From: Frankia umida
GTDB lineage: Bacteria > Actinomycetota > Actinomycetes > Frankiales > Frankiaceae
NCBI RefSeq assembly: GCF_023242945.1
Contig: NZ_JALKFT010000025.1
Location: 15,401-79,400 of the forward strand
DNA: 64,000 nt
Direction: 5' to 3'
Part shown: positions 50,703 through 59,494 of the stretch, piece by piece
Position numbering within the stretch: position 1 is the stretch's first letter
How the letters are laid out: each line of letters begins with the position of its first letter
Notes under the pieces: model-generated
Seen by the model: the letters and a program-made list of their open reading frames with translations, nothing else
Told to the model about the DNA's origin: nothing
Databases searched by the model: none
Program-made: the position numbers and the translations under genes

Positions 50703-51665
50703 TCAGTCAGGGAAATGGCAGGCGACCTGGTGGTCCGCCGCCACTGGCCGCAGAAGCGGAACGACCTCGGCGCACCGGTCCTGGGCCTGCGGGCAGCGGG
50801 AGCGGAAACGGCATCCCCGGGGCGGTCGCGGCGACGACCCGGATCCCCCCGGATCCGCCCGGCCGGCCTGGGCGGCCGGGCCGGGCCCGCCGTCGAGCCT
50901 GGGCACGGCGTCGAGCAGCGTACGGGTGTAGGGGTGGCGGGGACGGCGGTAGAGCCGCTCGGCGGGTGCCAGTTCGCAGAGACGCCCCCGGTACATCACG
51001 CCCACCCGGTCGCTGATCTGCCGCACGACAGCCAGGTCGTGGGCGATGAACAGCAGGCTGAGCCCGTGCTGGCGCCGGACGTCCTCGAGCAGGTTGAGGA
51101 TCTGCGCCTGCACCGACACGTCGAGCGCCGACACCGGTTCGTCGCAGACGACAAGCGCGGGGGACAGCACCAGCGCCCGGGCCAGCGCCACCCGCTGGCA
51201 CTGCCCGCCGGAGAGCTCCCCGGGTCGCCGGTGACCAATGGTCCGGGGATCCAGGCCCACCGAGGACAGCGCGTCGTCGACCAGCCGGTCCCAGGGCCGC
51301 GGGAAGCGGTGGGCCGCCAACCCCTCCGCGACGATCGCGGCCGCGGTCCGGCGTGGATTCAGGGACGACGCCGCGTCCTGGAAGACCAGTTGCAGACGCG
51401 GGCGCAGCCGGCGCAGCGGCCGGGGCGACAGCCGGGCCAGGTCCTGCCCGTCGAACTCGACCCGCCCACCTGTGGGGCGGCGCAGCATGAGCACGGCCTG
51501 GGCGGTCGAGGACTTGCCGCAGCCGGACTCGCCGACCAGACCCAGGGCCTCCCCACGCCGGATGGTGAAGCTGATCCCGTCCACGGCGCGTAACGTCGTG
51601 CCACCCGGTGCCCGATGGTCGACGACGAGGTCACGGACCCGCAGCAGGACGTCGGATCCGGTCAT
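50703..51665 (-). CDS. Oligopeptide/dipeptide-type ABC transporter ATPase (OppF-like)
   Basis: 320 residues. Walker A GESGCGKSS, signature LSGGQCQRVALARAL, Walker B ALVVCDEPVSALDVS and the switch His in FIAHDLAVV are intact. The C-terminal FRSRCPQAQDRC is the oligopeptide-family extension. ATG 51665 overlaps the stop of the preceding ATPase gene. It would pair with that ATPase to drive the two permeases. It is the last gene of the transporter unit. Confidence 0.92.
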   Translation of the reverse strand: MTGSDVLLRVRDLVVDHRAPGGTTLRAVDGISFTIRRGEALGLVGESGCGKSSTAQAVLMLRRPTGGRVEFDGQDLARLSPRPLRRLRPRLQLVFQDAASSLNPRRTAAAIVAEGLAAHRFPRPWDRLVDDALSSVGLDPRTIGHRRPGELSGGQCQRVALARALVLSPALVVCDEPVSALDVSVQAQILNLLEDVRRQHGLSLLFIAHDLAVVRQISDRVGVMYRGRLCELAPAERLYRRPRHPYTRTLLDAVPRLDGGPGPAAQAGRADPGGSGSSPRPPRGCRFRSRCPQAQDRCAEVVPLLRPVAADHQVACHFPD

Positions 51666-52771
51666 GGCCCGCCGTCCTCGCCGTCCTCGCCGTTCGCCCC
51701 GTCGAGGCGGCCCGGGCCACGACCGGGGCCCGGCGCGGCGCCGACCGGGGCGAAGCAGGCCACCGCGTGTCGCGGCCCGACCGGCTGGTGGGACCAGGGA
51801 TCGGCGAGGACCGGCTCCCGCTGTCGGCAGTGGGTCAGCACCCGGGAGCAGCGTGGCGCGAACCGGCACCCGTGGGCGCTGCCCACCGGGGTGGCGGGCG
51901 TGCCGGGGACCGTCGCCAGCCGGGTGTGACTCGGCTGGTCCAGACGGGGCACCGAGGCGAGCAACGCGGCGGTGTAGGGATGGCGGGCCGCCCGGATCAC
52001 CTGCGCGGTTGGTCCGGACTCCACCACCTGGCCGGCATACATCACCAGCAGATGGTCCGTCCGCCCGGCGGCGACGGCGAGGTCGTGGGTGATCAGGACA
52101 AGGCCCAGGCCGCGGCGGGCCCGCAGGTCCGCGAGCAGGTCGAGGATCTGACGTTGCACGGTGACGTCCAGAGCGGTGGTGGGCTCGTCGGCGAGCAGCA
52201 CCCGTGGGTCGCAGGCGACCGCCAGCGCGATGCACACCCGCTGGCGCATTCCGCCCGACAGCTCGTGGGGATAGCTGCGCGCGCGGCGCTCGGGCTCGTC
52301 GATACCGACGTCACGCAGCAGTTCGACTGCTCGCTCGCGGGCCGCACGCCGTTTGAGGCCGCCGCGCAGCCGTAACGTCTCGGCCAGTTGACGCCCGATC
52401 CGCAGCACGGGGTTCAGGGCCGTCGAGGGGTCCTGAAACACCATGGCGATCCCGGGGCCGAGCTCCGGGCGCAGGTCACGGGCGCTGGCGCCCAGCAGCT
52501 CACGACCGGCGAACCGCACCGAGCCGGTGGTACGGGCGCTGGCTGGAGCCAGCCCCAGCGCGGTGCGGGCCAGCATCGACTTTCCCGAACCGGACTCGCC
52601 GACGATCCCGACGGCCTGCCCGGCGGTGAGGGTGAACGAGACGCGGTCGACAGCATGCAGCGGACCGGCCGGTGTGGGGAGTGTCATCGACACGTCCCGT
52701 ACCGCCAGCAGTGGCACGGCGGGGGTGGCGAGTGTCAGGGCGGGCCCGGCGGGTGACCGTTCGACGGTCAT
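51662..52771 (-). CDS. Oligopeptide/dipeptide-type ABC transporter ATPase (OppD-like)
   Basis: 369 residues. Walker A GESGSGKSM, the signature ELSGGMRQRVCIALAVACDP, Walker B VLLADEPTTALDVT and the C-terminal FAPRCSRVLTHCRQREP are present. The last 30 residues are Gly/Asp-rich. ATG 52771 overlaps the stop of the upstream permease gene by 4 nt. An open frame continues further upstream but belongs to shadow sequence. Confidence 0.92.
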   Translation of the reverse strand: MTVERSPAGPALTLATPAVPLLAVRDVSMTLPTPAGPLHAVDRVSFTLTAGQAVGIVGESGSGKSMLARTALGLAPASARTTGSVRFAGRELLGASARDLRPELGPGIAMVFQDPSTALNPVLRIGRQLAETLRLRGGLKRRAARERAVELLRDVGIDEPERRARSYPHELSGGMRQRVCIALAVACDPRVLLADEPTTALDVTVQRQILDLLADLRARRGLGLVLITHDLAVAAGRTDHLLVMYAGQVVESGPTAQVIRAARHPYTAALLASVPRLDQPSHTRLATVPGTPATPVGSAHGCRFAPRCSRVLTHCRQREPVLADPWSHQPVGPRHAVACFAPVGAAPGPGRGPGRLDGANGEDGEDGGP

Positions 52772-53607
52772 GGCAGCCTCGACTCGCCGACGGCGAACCG
52801 GCGGCGCGCCCACTCGCCGATCACGGTGAACGAGGCGACCGTCAGGAACACACAGCCGGCGGGCACGAACACCAGCCACGGGTCGCCGTCCAGGTAGGGT
52901 CGTCCATCGTTGATCATGGCGCCCCAGCTCGGCGCGGGCGGGGGCAGCCCCAGCCCCAGGAAGCTCAGGGACGCCTCGGCGACGACGGCGAACGCCATGA
53001 ACACGAACGCGAACGGCGCCAGCCGCAGGATCACGTCGGGCAGGAGCTCCCGGCGCAGGGTCCGGCCCGGCCCGGTGCCCAGCGCGACGGCCGCCGCCAC
53101 ATGGTTGCGGCCGGCGAGTGCGAGGGTGCTCGCGCGGGCCAACCGGGCGAAGCTCGGTGTGCCCACGACCGCGAGGCCCAGCACCACGGTGGTGGTTCCG
53201 CGGCGGCCGACGGCGGCGATGGCGATCAGCAGGACCAGTGCTGGCACCGCCAGTACGGCATCGAGCACCAGGCCGATCGCGGCGTCCAGCCAGCCTCGGA
53301 GGTAGCCGGCGGCGAGTCCCGCCGCGAGGCCCGCCATCATCGCCAGGCCGGCCGATCCGAGTCCGACCAGCAGTGACTCCCGGGCGCCGTGGACGATCCG
53401 GGCCAGCACGCTGCGGCCGATGGCGTCGGTGCCCAGGAACTCGGGGCGCCAGCCCGGGGGCGTACGGGCGTCGACGCCGGGCACGATCTCGCCGTTGGAG
53501 CGCAGCGGGAGCACATCGGCGAACAGAGCCGCGGTGAACATGGCGGTAAGCCAGGCGAGGGACAGCCACAGGGGTAGCCGCCCGGCCCGCGATCGTGGTG
53601 CCCTCAT
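52768..53607 (-). CDS. Oligopeptide-type ABC permease (OppC-like)
   Basis: 279 residues with about six membrane helices. The N-terminal segment contains FLGTDAIGRSVLARIVHGAR, typical of the OppC branch, and the EAA loop around ALGTGPGRTLRRELLPDVI. The C-terminal SFLGLGLPPPAPSWGAMIND is also characteristic. It overlaps both neighbours by 4 nt. Confidence 0.93.
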   Translation of the reverse strand: MRAPRSRAGRLPLWLSLAWLTAMFTAALFADVLPLRSNGEIVPGVDARTPPGWRPEFLGTDAIGRSVLARIVHGARESLLVGLGSAGLAMMAGLAAGLAAGYLRGWLDAAIGLVLDAVLAVPALVLLIAIAAVGRRGTTTVVLGLAVVGTPSFARLARASTLALAGRNHVAAAVALGTGPGRTLRRELLPDVILRLAPFAFVFMAFAVVAEASLSFLGLGLPPPAPSWGAMINDGRPYLDGDPWLVFVPAGCVFLTVASFTVIGEWARRRFAVGESRLP

Positions 53608-54578
53608 GCCGGCCGCACCCGGACCCGCACCCGCGGGTCGAGGAAGCCGTACAGCAGGTCGGTGACCGCGCCCGCCACGCAGTAGACGACCGCCAGGAAC
53701 ATGACGATGCCCTGCACCACCGGCACGTCCTTCGCGGTCACGCTGGTGACCATCAGCTGTCCGAGCCCCGGCAGGGCGAACAGCACCTCGACGACCACCG
53801 CCCCGCCGATCAGCTGGCCGACGCTGATCCCGGTGAGGGTGATCAGGGAGAACGACGAGGGGCGCAGCGCGTGCCGGAACAGGATGCGACGCACCGGGAG
53901 CCCGCGGGAACGGGCGGCCAGGATGTAGTCCTCCCGCAGGGTGGCAGTCATGTCGGCGCGCAGCATCCTGGTGTAGGTGGGCACCAGGGACAGGACCAGG
54001 GTGGCGACGGGCAGCACGGCGTGGCGCAGATTGGCACCCAGACCGTCCACCGGGGCCACCCAGCCGGTCGCCGGCAGCGCGCCGATCTTCAGCGTGAGCA
54101 GATAGACGCCGACCAGAGCGACGACGAAGGGGGGCGTCGCGATCAGTGCGGAGGAGGCCAGCGACCAGACCCGGTCCGCCCGCCCGTGCGCGCGGTAGGC
54201 GGTGAACACGCCGATCGGCACGGCGACGACCAGCGCACTGGCGAGCGCCAGCACCACCAGTTCCCCGGTCACCGCCAGTCTGGCAGCCACCTCGGTCATG
54301 ACCGGCTCGCCGGTCAGGTAGGACGTCCCGAAGTCGCCGCGCAGCACGCCGCCGATCCAGGTCGCGTAGCGGGTGAGGAACGGGTCGTCGAGGCGCAGTG
54401 CCCGGTGGACGGTGGCGACCTGCTCGGCGCTCGCCTGCTCGCCGAGCAGGGCGAAGGCCGGATCACCCGGAGCCAGGTCGAGGAGAAAGGTCGCGCCGAA
54501 GCCGACCAGCAGCAGGACGACCGCGGTGCGCGCGAGCTGCCATCCGACCAGGCGGACGGCGCCGCGGTTCGCGTGCAT
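53604..54578 (-). CDS. Oligopeptide-type ABC permease (OppB-like)
   Basis: 324 residues with six membrane helices. Motifs: LDLAPGDPAFALLGEQAS near the N-terminus, GDFGTSYLTGEPVM, and the EAA loop LAARSRGLPVRRILFRHALR. It forms the channel with the OppC-like protein. Its start is 6 nt from the end of the substrate-binding gene. Confidence 0.93.
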   Translation of the reverse strand: MHANRGAVRLVGWQLARTAVVLLLVGFGATFLLDLAPGDPAFALLGEQASAEQVATVHRALRLDDPFLTRYATWIGGVLRGDFGTSYLTGEPVMTEVAARLAVTGELVVLALASALVVAVPIGVFTAYRAHGRADRVWSLASSALIATPPFVVALVGVYLLTLKIGALPATGWVAPVDGLGANLRHAVLPVATLVLSLVPTYTRMLRADMTATLREDYILAARSRGLPVRRILFRHALRPSSFSLITLTGISVGQLIGGAVVVEVLFALPGLGQLMVTSVTAKDVPVVQGIVMFLAVVYCVAGAVTDLLYGFLDPRVRVRVRPA

Positions 54579-54584
54579 CCGGGC

Positions 54585-56195
54585 TCACCCGGCTTTTGAC
54601 AGACGGGTGATGTCGAGCACCCCGTCATTGAGGATCGGGAGCTCGCCGTCGAAGGCTGCCCGCTGGTGCAGGTACTGCCCGGGCAGGCGGTACAGCGGTC
54701 CGGCGAGCGGCAGCCGCTCGGCGATGATCCGCTGGGCCGTCTCGTAGGCCTTCGTGCGCCCGGCGGCGTCGCGGGCCTGCTGTCCGTCGCGCAGCGCGGT
54801 GTCGAAACGGGCGTCGGAGAACCGACCATAGTTGTTGGGACCGCCGGTACCCAGGTTGAGCGCGAGCTGCGGATAGGGATCGACGAATCTCGGCGTTCCG
54901 GTGAGGGTGGCCTGGAACGCGCCCTTGAGGATCGGCAGTGTCTGGGCCATCGCGTCGACCTTGACCTGGACGTTGCGGAATCCGTCCAGCTGGGACTGCA
55001 CCCACTCGGCGACGTTGCTGAAGTTCAGCGGGGTGACGATGGTGAACCGCACCGGTTCGCCCTGCGCGGCCAGTTCGTCGAACAGGGCCTGGGCTCGTTG
55101 CCGGTTCGGGGTAGGGAGCGCGACCGCGCTGTGGAACGGCGACTGCTCGCGCAGGAACGTGGCCGGGACGGTGGCTGTCCCGTCGAACAGTGTCTTGTTG
55201 AGGGCCTCTGGGTCGAGCGCATGGGCCACCGCCTGGCGGGCGCGCAGGTCGTCGAAGGGGGCTGTGGTGACGTTGAACAGCAGGTTGAGTCCGCCATCGC
55301 TGAGCGCGCGCTGGTTGACCAGGCCCGCCGCGGTGGCGGTGCGGCCGGTGCGCAGGTTCGCGGAGAACGCGATGTCCCCGCCGCCCGAGAGCAGGGTGTT
55401 GTAGCGCTGCGTCTCGTCCGGGACGGTCCGGACCACGATCGTGTCGAGGGAGGCCCGCTGGGTGGATTCGGGGTTGCGTACCAGCGTCACATGATCATTG
55501 CGTAGCCATTCCCGGACGGTGAAGGCTCCCGCGCCCACCGGGGCGGTCCTGAACGCGGAGCCCTTGGCCCGCATGGCGGCGGGGGAACCGATGAAGGTCA
55601 GTGGAGTCTGCGCGACCAGCCGCGGGAACTGGTTGTCGGGTTCTTTCAGCGTGATCCGCAGTGTCACCGCGTCGACCACGTCCAGCGCGCCGATCCGCTG
55701 GGCGGTTCCGGCGCTCGGGGAGCGCCGGGCGGGGTCCGCCAGTTGCGTCCAGTTGTCCCGCACGGCCGCGGCGTCCAGCGGTGTCCCGTCGCTGAAGCGC
55801 ACCCCGGGTCGCAGCCGCAGGGTCCAGGTCAGGCCGTCCGTGGAGTCGAGCGCGGTGGCCAGCCGGTACTCCAGCCCGGCACTCGGGGTGAGCGCGATCA
55901 GCGCGTCGTAGACGGCGAGCCGCTCGATCGTGCCGGAGAGCATTTGGAGCCCGAAACCGTCATCGGTGGACAGGTCGATCGGATCGGCCGGCCAGAGGAT
56001 CGTCAGCTTCCGGTCGTCCGACGGTGCGTTCGCCGTGCCGGCCGGAGAGCCGCAGGCCGTGATCAGGCCGAGGACGGCGGCCGTGCCGCAGGCGGCCATC
56101 GCGATCAGCAGGCGGAACGTCGGGCGGATCGGCCGTGGGCGACGTGTGCGTGCCATGGGCGTGGGCCGCCTTCTCGGTCGGGTGGATGTGGTCAC
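54585..56195 (-). CDS. Oligopeptide-type ABC substrate-binding lipoprotein (OppA-like)
   Basis: 536 residues. A twin-arginine-rich N-terminus leads to a hydrophobic segment ending in LITACGS, a lipobox. The body is an SBP_bac_5 fold: LEYRLATALDSTDGLTWTLR, RPGVRFSDGTPLDAAAVRDN, and FDDLRARQAVAHALDPEALN. It would sit outside the membrane and deliver ligand to the permeases. The GTG start overlaps the stop of the monooxygenase gene by 4 nt; an internal ATG 13 codons later is also possible. In the abyssomicin cluster a comparable transporter set (AbyF genes) is present, which supports a link with the polyketide. Confidence 0.92.
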   Translation of the reverse strand: MTTSTRPRRRPTPMARTRRPRPIRPTFRLLIAMAACGTAAVLGLITACGSPAGTANAPSDDRKLTILWPADPIDLSTDDGFGLQMLSGTIERLAVYDALIALTPSAGLEYRLATALDSTDGLTWTLRLRPGVRFSDGTPLDAAAVRDNWTQLADPARRSPSAGTAQRIGALDVVDAVTLRITLKEPDNQFPRLVAQTPLTFIGSPAAMRAKGSAFRTAPVGAGAFTVREWLRNDHVTLVRNPESTQRASLDTIVVRTVPDETQRYNTLLSGGGDIAFSANLRTGRTATAAGLVNQRALSDGGLNLLFNVTTAPFDDLRARQAVAHALDPEALNKTLFDGTATVPATFLREQSPFHSAVALPTPNRQRAQALFDELAAQGEPVRFTIVTPLNFSNVAEWVQSQLDGFRNVQVKVDAMAQTLPILKGAFQATLTGTPRFVDPYPQLALNLGTGGPNNYGRFSDARFDTALRDGQQARDAAGRTKAYETAQRIIAERLPLAGPLYRLPGQYLHQRAAFDGELPILNDGVLDITRLSKAG

Positions 56196-57550
56196 CGGGC
56201 GCTCGCGGTGCCCGATCGGCGACCTGCCGGGCGTTCCAGCCCCAGATGGTCACGCAGCGTTCGACCGTCGTAGCCGGTACGGAACAGGCCGCGGCGACGC
56301 AGCTCGGGTATGACCTGGTCGACGACGTCGTCGAGCCCTTTGGGTAGCAGCGGAACGAGCAGGTTGAAGCCATCGGCGGCACCCGCTCGGAACCAGGTCT
56401 CGAGCTGGTCGGCGATCTGCTCGCCCGTGCCGGTGGCGATCCAGTGCACAACGCCGAGATTGCTCCGAACCCACCGGGCGAACTGGGCGATCGTCGGTGA
56501 CTCTGCATGGACGTACTGCCGGAAGCGCACCAGGCGACTGACCGACTGCCCGTAGGTGGCCTCGTCCGGGAACAGCGCGGGATCCATCGGTTGGTCGGGG
56601 TCGAGCCCACCGAGGTCGGTCTCGAGGATGGCACCCAGCTCCTCGATCATGGCGTCGAGCGGCTCTGGCTGGTCCTCCAGCTCCCGGCGCAGCTCACGTG
56701 CCTCCCGCTCGGTCGAACCGACGTAGGGGATCAGGCCTGGCAGAACGCGTACGCTGTCCGCGCGGCGGCCGGCATGCGCCGCGCGCCGACGGATGTCCTG
56801 ACAGAAGGCCTGGCCGTTCTCCAGGGTGGACGAGCCGGTGTAGACCGCGTCCGCCCAGCGGGCCGCGAGGTCACGTCCGCGCGGTGACGCACCGGCCTGG
56901 ACCAGTACGGGGCGTCCCTGCGGCGGTCGCGGGATGTTCAGCGGCCCGCGGACGCGGAAGTGCTCGGACACGTGGTTGATCTCGACGATCGATTCGAGGT
57001 CGGCGAAGACGCCGGTGGCCTTGTCGGCCCGGATGGTGTCGTCGGCCCAGCTGTCCCACAGCGAGGTGACGACCGTGAGGAAGTCCGCGGCGCGTTCGTA
57101 CCGGGTGGCGTGCTCGAAGTGGCTGTCCCGGCCGAAGTTCTGGGCGACGCGGTCGCCCGCCGAGGTCACCACGTTGACTCCCGCACGGCCCGCACTGAGA
57201 TGGTCGAGCATGGCGAACTGCCGTGCGACGGTGTAGGGCTCGCTGTAGCTTGCCGAGATCGTCCCGATGAGGCCTATGTGGGTGGTCGCCACCGCCAGCG
57301 CGGACAGCAGCGACACCGGCTCCGCCTGCAGCGTCACGGAACGGCCCGGCATGAGGACGAAGGCCGGGGTGTCGGCGAGGAAGATCGCGTCCAGCTGGCC
57401 TCGCTCCGCCGTCCGAGCCAGTTCGAGGTAGTAGTCCGCGGAGAACACGCGGTCGGGCTGGCTGCTTGGATGCCGCCAGCCGGCCCGGTGGAACCCCAGG
57501 CCGTTGAGGTTGAGGCTCAGATGGAGCTGGCGGTTGTCCCTGCCGCTCAC
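56192..57550 (-). CDS. NtaA/SnaA/DszA-type flavin-dependent monooxygenase
   Basis: 452 residues, the usual size for this branch of the luciferase fold. Motifs: LHLSLNLNGLGFHRAGWRHP, YYLELARTAERGQLDAIFLA, LDHLSAGRAGVNVVTSAGDR, RYERAADFLTVVTSLWDSW and GTGEQIADQLETWFRAGAAD. It should use reduced FMN from a separate reductase. GTG 57550 is chosen because GGAGG lies about 8 nt upstream and the family N-terminus starts there. It is first in a run of six overlapping or nearly abutting genes. In related spirotetronate pathways such enzymes carry out late oxidations; the reaction here is unknown. Confidence 0.92.
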   Translation of the reverse strand: MSGRDNRQLHLSLNLNGLGFHRAGWRHPSSQPDRVFSADYYLELARTAERGQLDAIFLADTPAFVLMPGRSVTLQAEPVSLLSALAVATTHIGLIGTISASYSEPYTVARQFAMLDHLSAGRAGVNVVTSAGDRVAQNFGRDSHFEHATRYERAADFLTVVTSLWDSWADDTIRADKATGVFADLESIVEINHVSEHFRVRGPLNIPRPPQGRPVLVQAGASPRGRDLAARWADAVYTGSSTLENGQAFCQDIRRRAAHAGRRADSVRVLPGLIPYVGSTEREARELRRELEDQPEPLDAMIEELGAILETDLGGLDPDQPMDPALFPDEATYGQSVSRLVRFRQYVHAESPTIAQFARWVRSNLGVVHWIATGTGEQIADQLETWFRAGAADGFNLLVPLLPKGLDDVVDQVIPELRRRGLFRTGYDGRTLRDHLGLERPAGRRSGTASAR

Positions 57551-57579
57551 TCGGGTTGACCTCCAGACAAGAACAATGG

Positions 57580-57593
57580 ACTGACTGGTTCTG
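57580..57593. promoter_or_regulatory. Operator-like motif ACTGACTGGTTCTG
   Basis: It lies between the likely -10 box and the start of the monooxygenase gene. It shares ACTGAC-YGGTT with the site at 57871 on the other side of the same control region. Confidence 0.5.
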
Positions 57594-57870
57594 AAGAATT
57601 TACCCACAAAACTGGTGGTCTTTATGGGGAATCGCCGGGCTGGGTGCCCTGGTGGCCGTGTGTTCCGCCGGTTCGGGGCTGATGCGACCCGGTCGCCGGC
57701 CAGATCGGGTCGGTGATGGCCGGTGTCCCGTCCGGCGAAAGGTCCATGCCTGTCAGTGGCCGGCTCCCGGGGCGGGGTGGAGCTTCCTCGGTCCGGTCCG
57801 TGGCGCGCGGTGCGGTGACGCGAGGGTCGAGCCCGCTCCCGCGTGCTGACCTTAATGTAAAGTATTTTGT

Positions 57871-57883
57871 ACTGACCGGTTAG
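57871..57883. promoter_or_regulatory. Operator-like motif ACTGACCGGTTAG
   Basis: It lies 27 bp before the MFS start and just after a -10-like sequence. The core TGACCGGTTA is close to a palindrome around CCGG, as expected for a TetR dimer. Confidence 0.5.
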
Positions 57884-57909
57884 CCAGCCAGAGTGAGGTG
57901 AGGAAGGGT

Positions 57910-59355
57910 ATGGCTCAGGAACAGGGTGATCGCCTGGACCCGGCGCTGTTGCGGTTGATCGGAGTGTTGCTGCTCGGCGGCCTGATGGGTCTGCTTGACG
58001 GCACGATCGTGAACGTCGGGATCGACACGCTGGGAGAGCAGTTCGACGCGCCGTTGGGCACGGTCGGGTGGGTTGCCACCGGCTATCTGCTCGCGGTGAC
58101 GGTGGCGATCCCGCTCAGCGGGTGGGCGGTGGACCGCTTTGGCGCCCGTCGGATCTGGCTGACCGGCCTCTCGCTGTTCCTGGCAGGGTCGCTGGCCTGC
58201 GGCCTGGCACCGTCGATCGGCGCGCTGGTCGTGTTCCGGGTGATCCAGGGATTCGGCGGCGGGATGCTCGATCCGGTGATGCTCACGCTGTTGGCGCGGG
58301 CGGCCGGCCCGGCCCGGGTCGGGCGGGTCATGGGACTGATGGGGATCGTCATCCCACTCGGTCCCGTCCTGGGCCCGATCGTGGGTGGCGTGATCATCGA
58401 GCATCTGGACTGGCGGTGGATGTTCCTGGTGAACCTGCCGATCGGGGTGACGGCTCTGGTGGCCTCGTTCAAGGTGGTCCCGGTCGACGCGCCGGACCCC
58501 GGGCAGGCGCCGGCCCGCCTGGACGTCGTGGGGGTCTCGCTGCTCTGCCCGGGGTTCGCCGTACTGGTGTACGCCCTGTCGCAGGCCGGTGAGCACGGGT
58601 TCGGTGCGGTCCAGGTGCCGGTGACGCTGACGATCGGGGGCGTGCTGCTGCTCGGCTACGTCGGCCATGCCCTGCGGGCCCGTGGCGCCGCGTTGATCGA
58701 CCTGCGGCTGTTCACCAGTCGCAGCTTCAGCGCGAGCGTGGCGGTGATGGCGGTCACTGGCGTGATGTTGTTCTCGATGCTGTTCGTCGTGCCGTTGTAC
58801 TACCAGCAGTTGCGCGGGCACGACGTGCTCGAGGCTGGCCTGCTGCTCGCGCCGCTGGGGGTGGGCTCGTTCATCGCGATGCCACTCGCGGGTCGGCTCA
58901 GCGAACGGGTTGGCGCGCGGGTCCTGGCGCCGGGGGGTGCGGCGCTGATCGCGGCGAGTGCGCTGGTGTTCACCAGGTCCGGGAACGACACCAGCGAGGC
59001 ACTGCTCGGGGTGGCAGCCTTCGTGACGGGGCTCGGGCTGGGCTTCATCGGGGCACCGACGATGGGGGCGCTGTACCGGACGCTGCCGGTGGCGTCCGTG
59101 CCGCAGGGAACCTCGGCCCTCTACGTGCTCAACCAGTTGGGCGCCTCGCTCGGAATCGCGATCGTGGCGTTCATCCTGCAGCGCGGAACCGTCGGCGGGT
59201 TGCCGACGGTGCACGCCTTCCAGTCGGCGTTCTGGTGGGTCTTCGGTGGTGCGATCGCGGTTCTGCTGTTCGGGCTCTTCCTGCCAGGTCGACCGCAGCC
59301 GGCGCCGCAGTCGGACATGGAGCAGCGAGAGAGCGAACCCGCGGCGACGGTATGA
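57910..59355 (+). CDS. DHA2-family (EmrB/QacA) MFS exporter
   Basis: 481 residues with about fourteen membrane segments. GGLMGLLDGTIVNVGIDTLG, WVATGYLLAVTVAIPLSGWA, and motif C-like LGPVLGPIVGGVII are typical of DHA2 drug-proton antiporters. ATG 57910 has AGGAAGGG directly upstream. It is the only plus-strand gene inside the polyketide region and is divergent from the monooxygenase-transporter operon, so it is a good candidate for product export and self-resistance (compare AbyD in the abyssomicin cluster). Confidence 0.93.
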   Translation: MAQEQGDRLDPALLRLIGVLLLGGLMGLLDGTIVNVGIDTLGEQFDAPLGTVGWVATGYLLAVTVAIPLSGWAVDRFGARRIWLTGLSLFLAGSLACGLAPSIGALVVFRVIQGFGGGMLDPVMLTLLARAAGPARVGRVMGLMGIVIPLGPVLGPIVGGVIIEHLDWRWMFLVNLPIGVTALVASFKVVPVDAPDPGQAPARLDVVGVSLLCPGFAVLVYALSQAGEHGFGAVQVPVTLTIGGVLLLGYVGHALRARGAALIDLRLFTSRSFSASVAVMAVTGVMLFSMLFVVPLYYQQLRGHDVLEAGLLLAPLGVGSFIAMPLAGRLSERVGARVLAPGGAALIAASALVFTRSGNDTSEALLGVAAFVTGLGLGFIGAPTMGALYRTLPVASVPQGTSALYVLNQLGASLGIAIVAFILQRGTVGGLPTVHAFQSAFWWVFGGAIAVLLFGLFLPGRPQPAPQSDMEQRESEPAATV

Positions 59356-59392
59356 CCAGACCACCGGCCTCCGTGTCCCCGGGCCGGGATCG

Positions 59393-59424
59393 GATGCGGC
59401 GGAGGGGCTTTCCTCCGCCGCATC
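59393..59424. terminator. Bidirectional hairpin terminator after the MFS gene
   Basis: A perfect 13-bp stem GATGCGGCGGAGG with loop GGCTTT, between the converging MFS and luciferase-like genes. Confidence 0.85.
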
Positions 59425-59494
59425 TGTTGGTCCGGATCCCGGGGCTGTCGACCCTGGGCCGGTGCGCTCGGGACCGGGCTGGTTGCGGACGGGG

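Larger units (their letters stand above)
57551..57909. promoter_or_regulatory. Divergent control region of the monooxygenase-transporter operon and the MFS exporter
   Basis: 359 bp with no gene. Both ends are AT-rich for this genome. On the minus side GGTAAATTC gives a -10-like TAAATT, followed within about 15 bp by the motif at 57580. On the plus side TAAAGTATTTT is followed at once by the motif at 57871. The middle is GC-rich and shows nothing. Confidence 0.55.
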
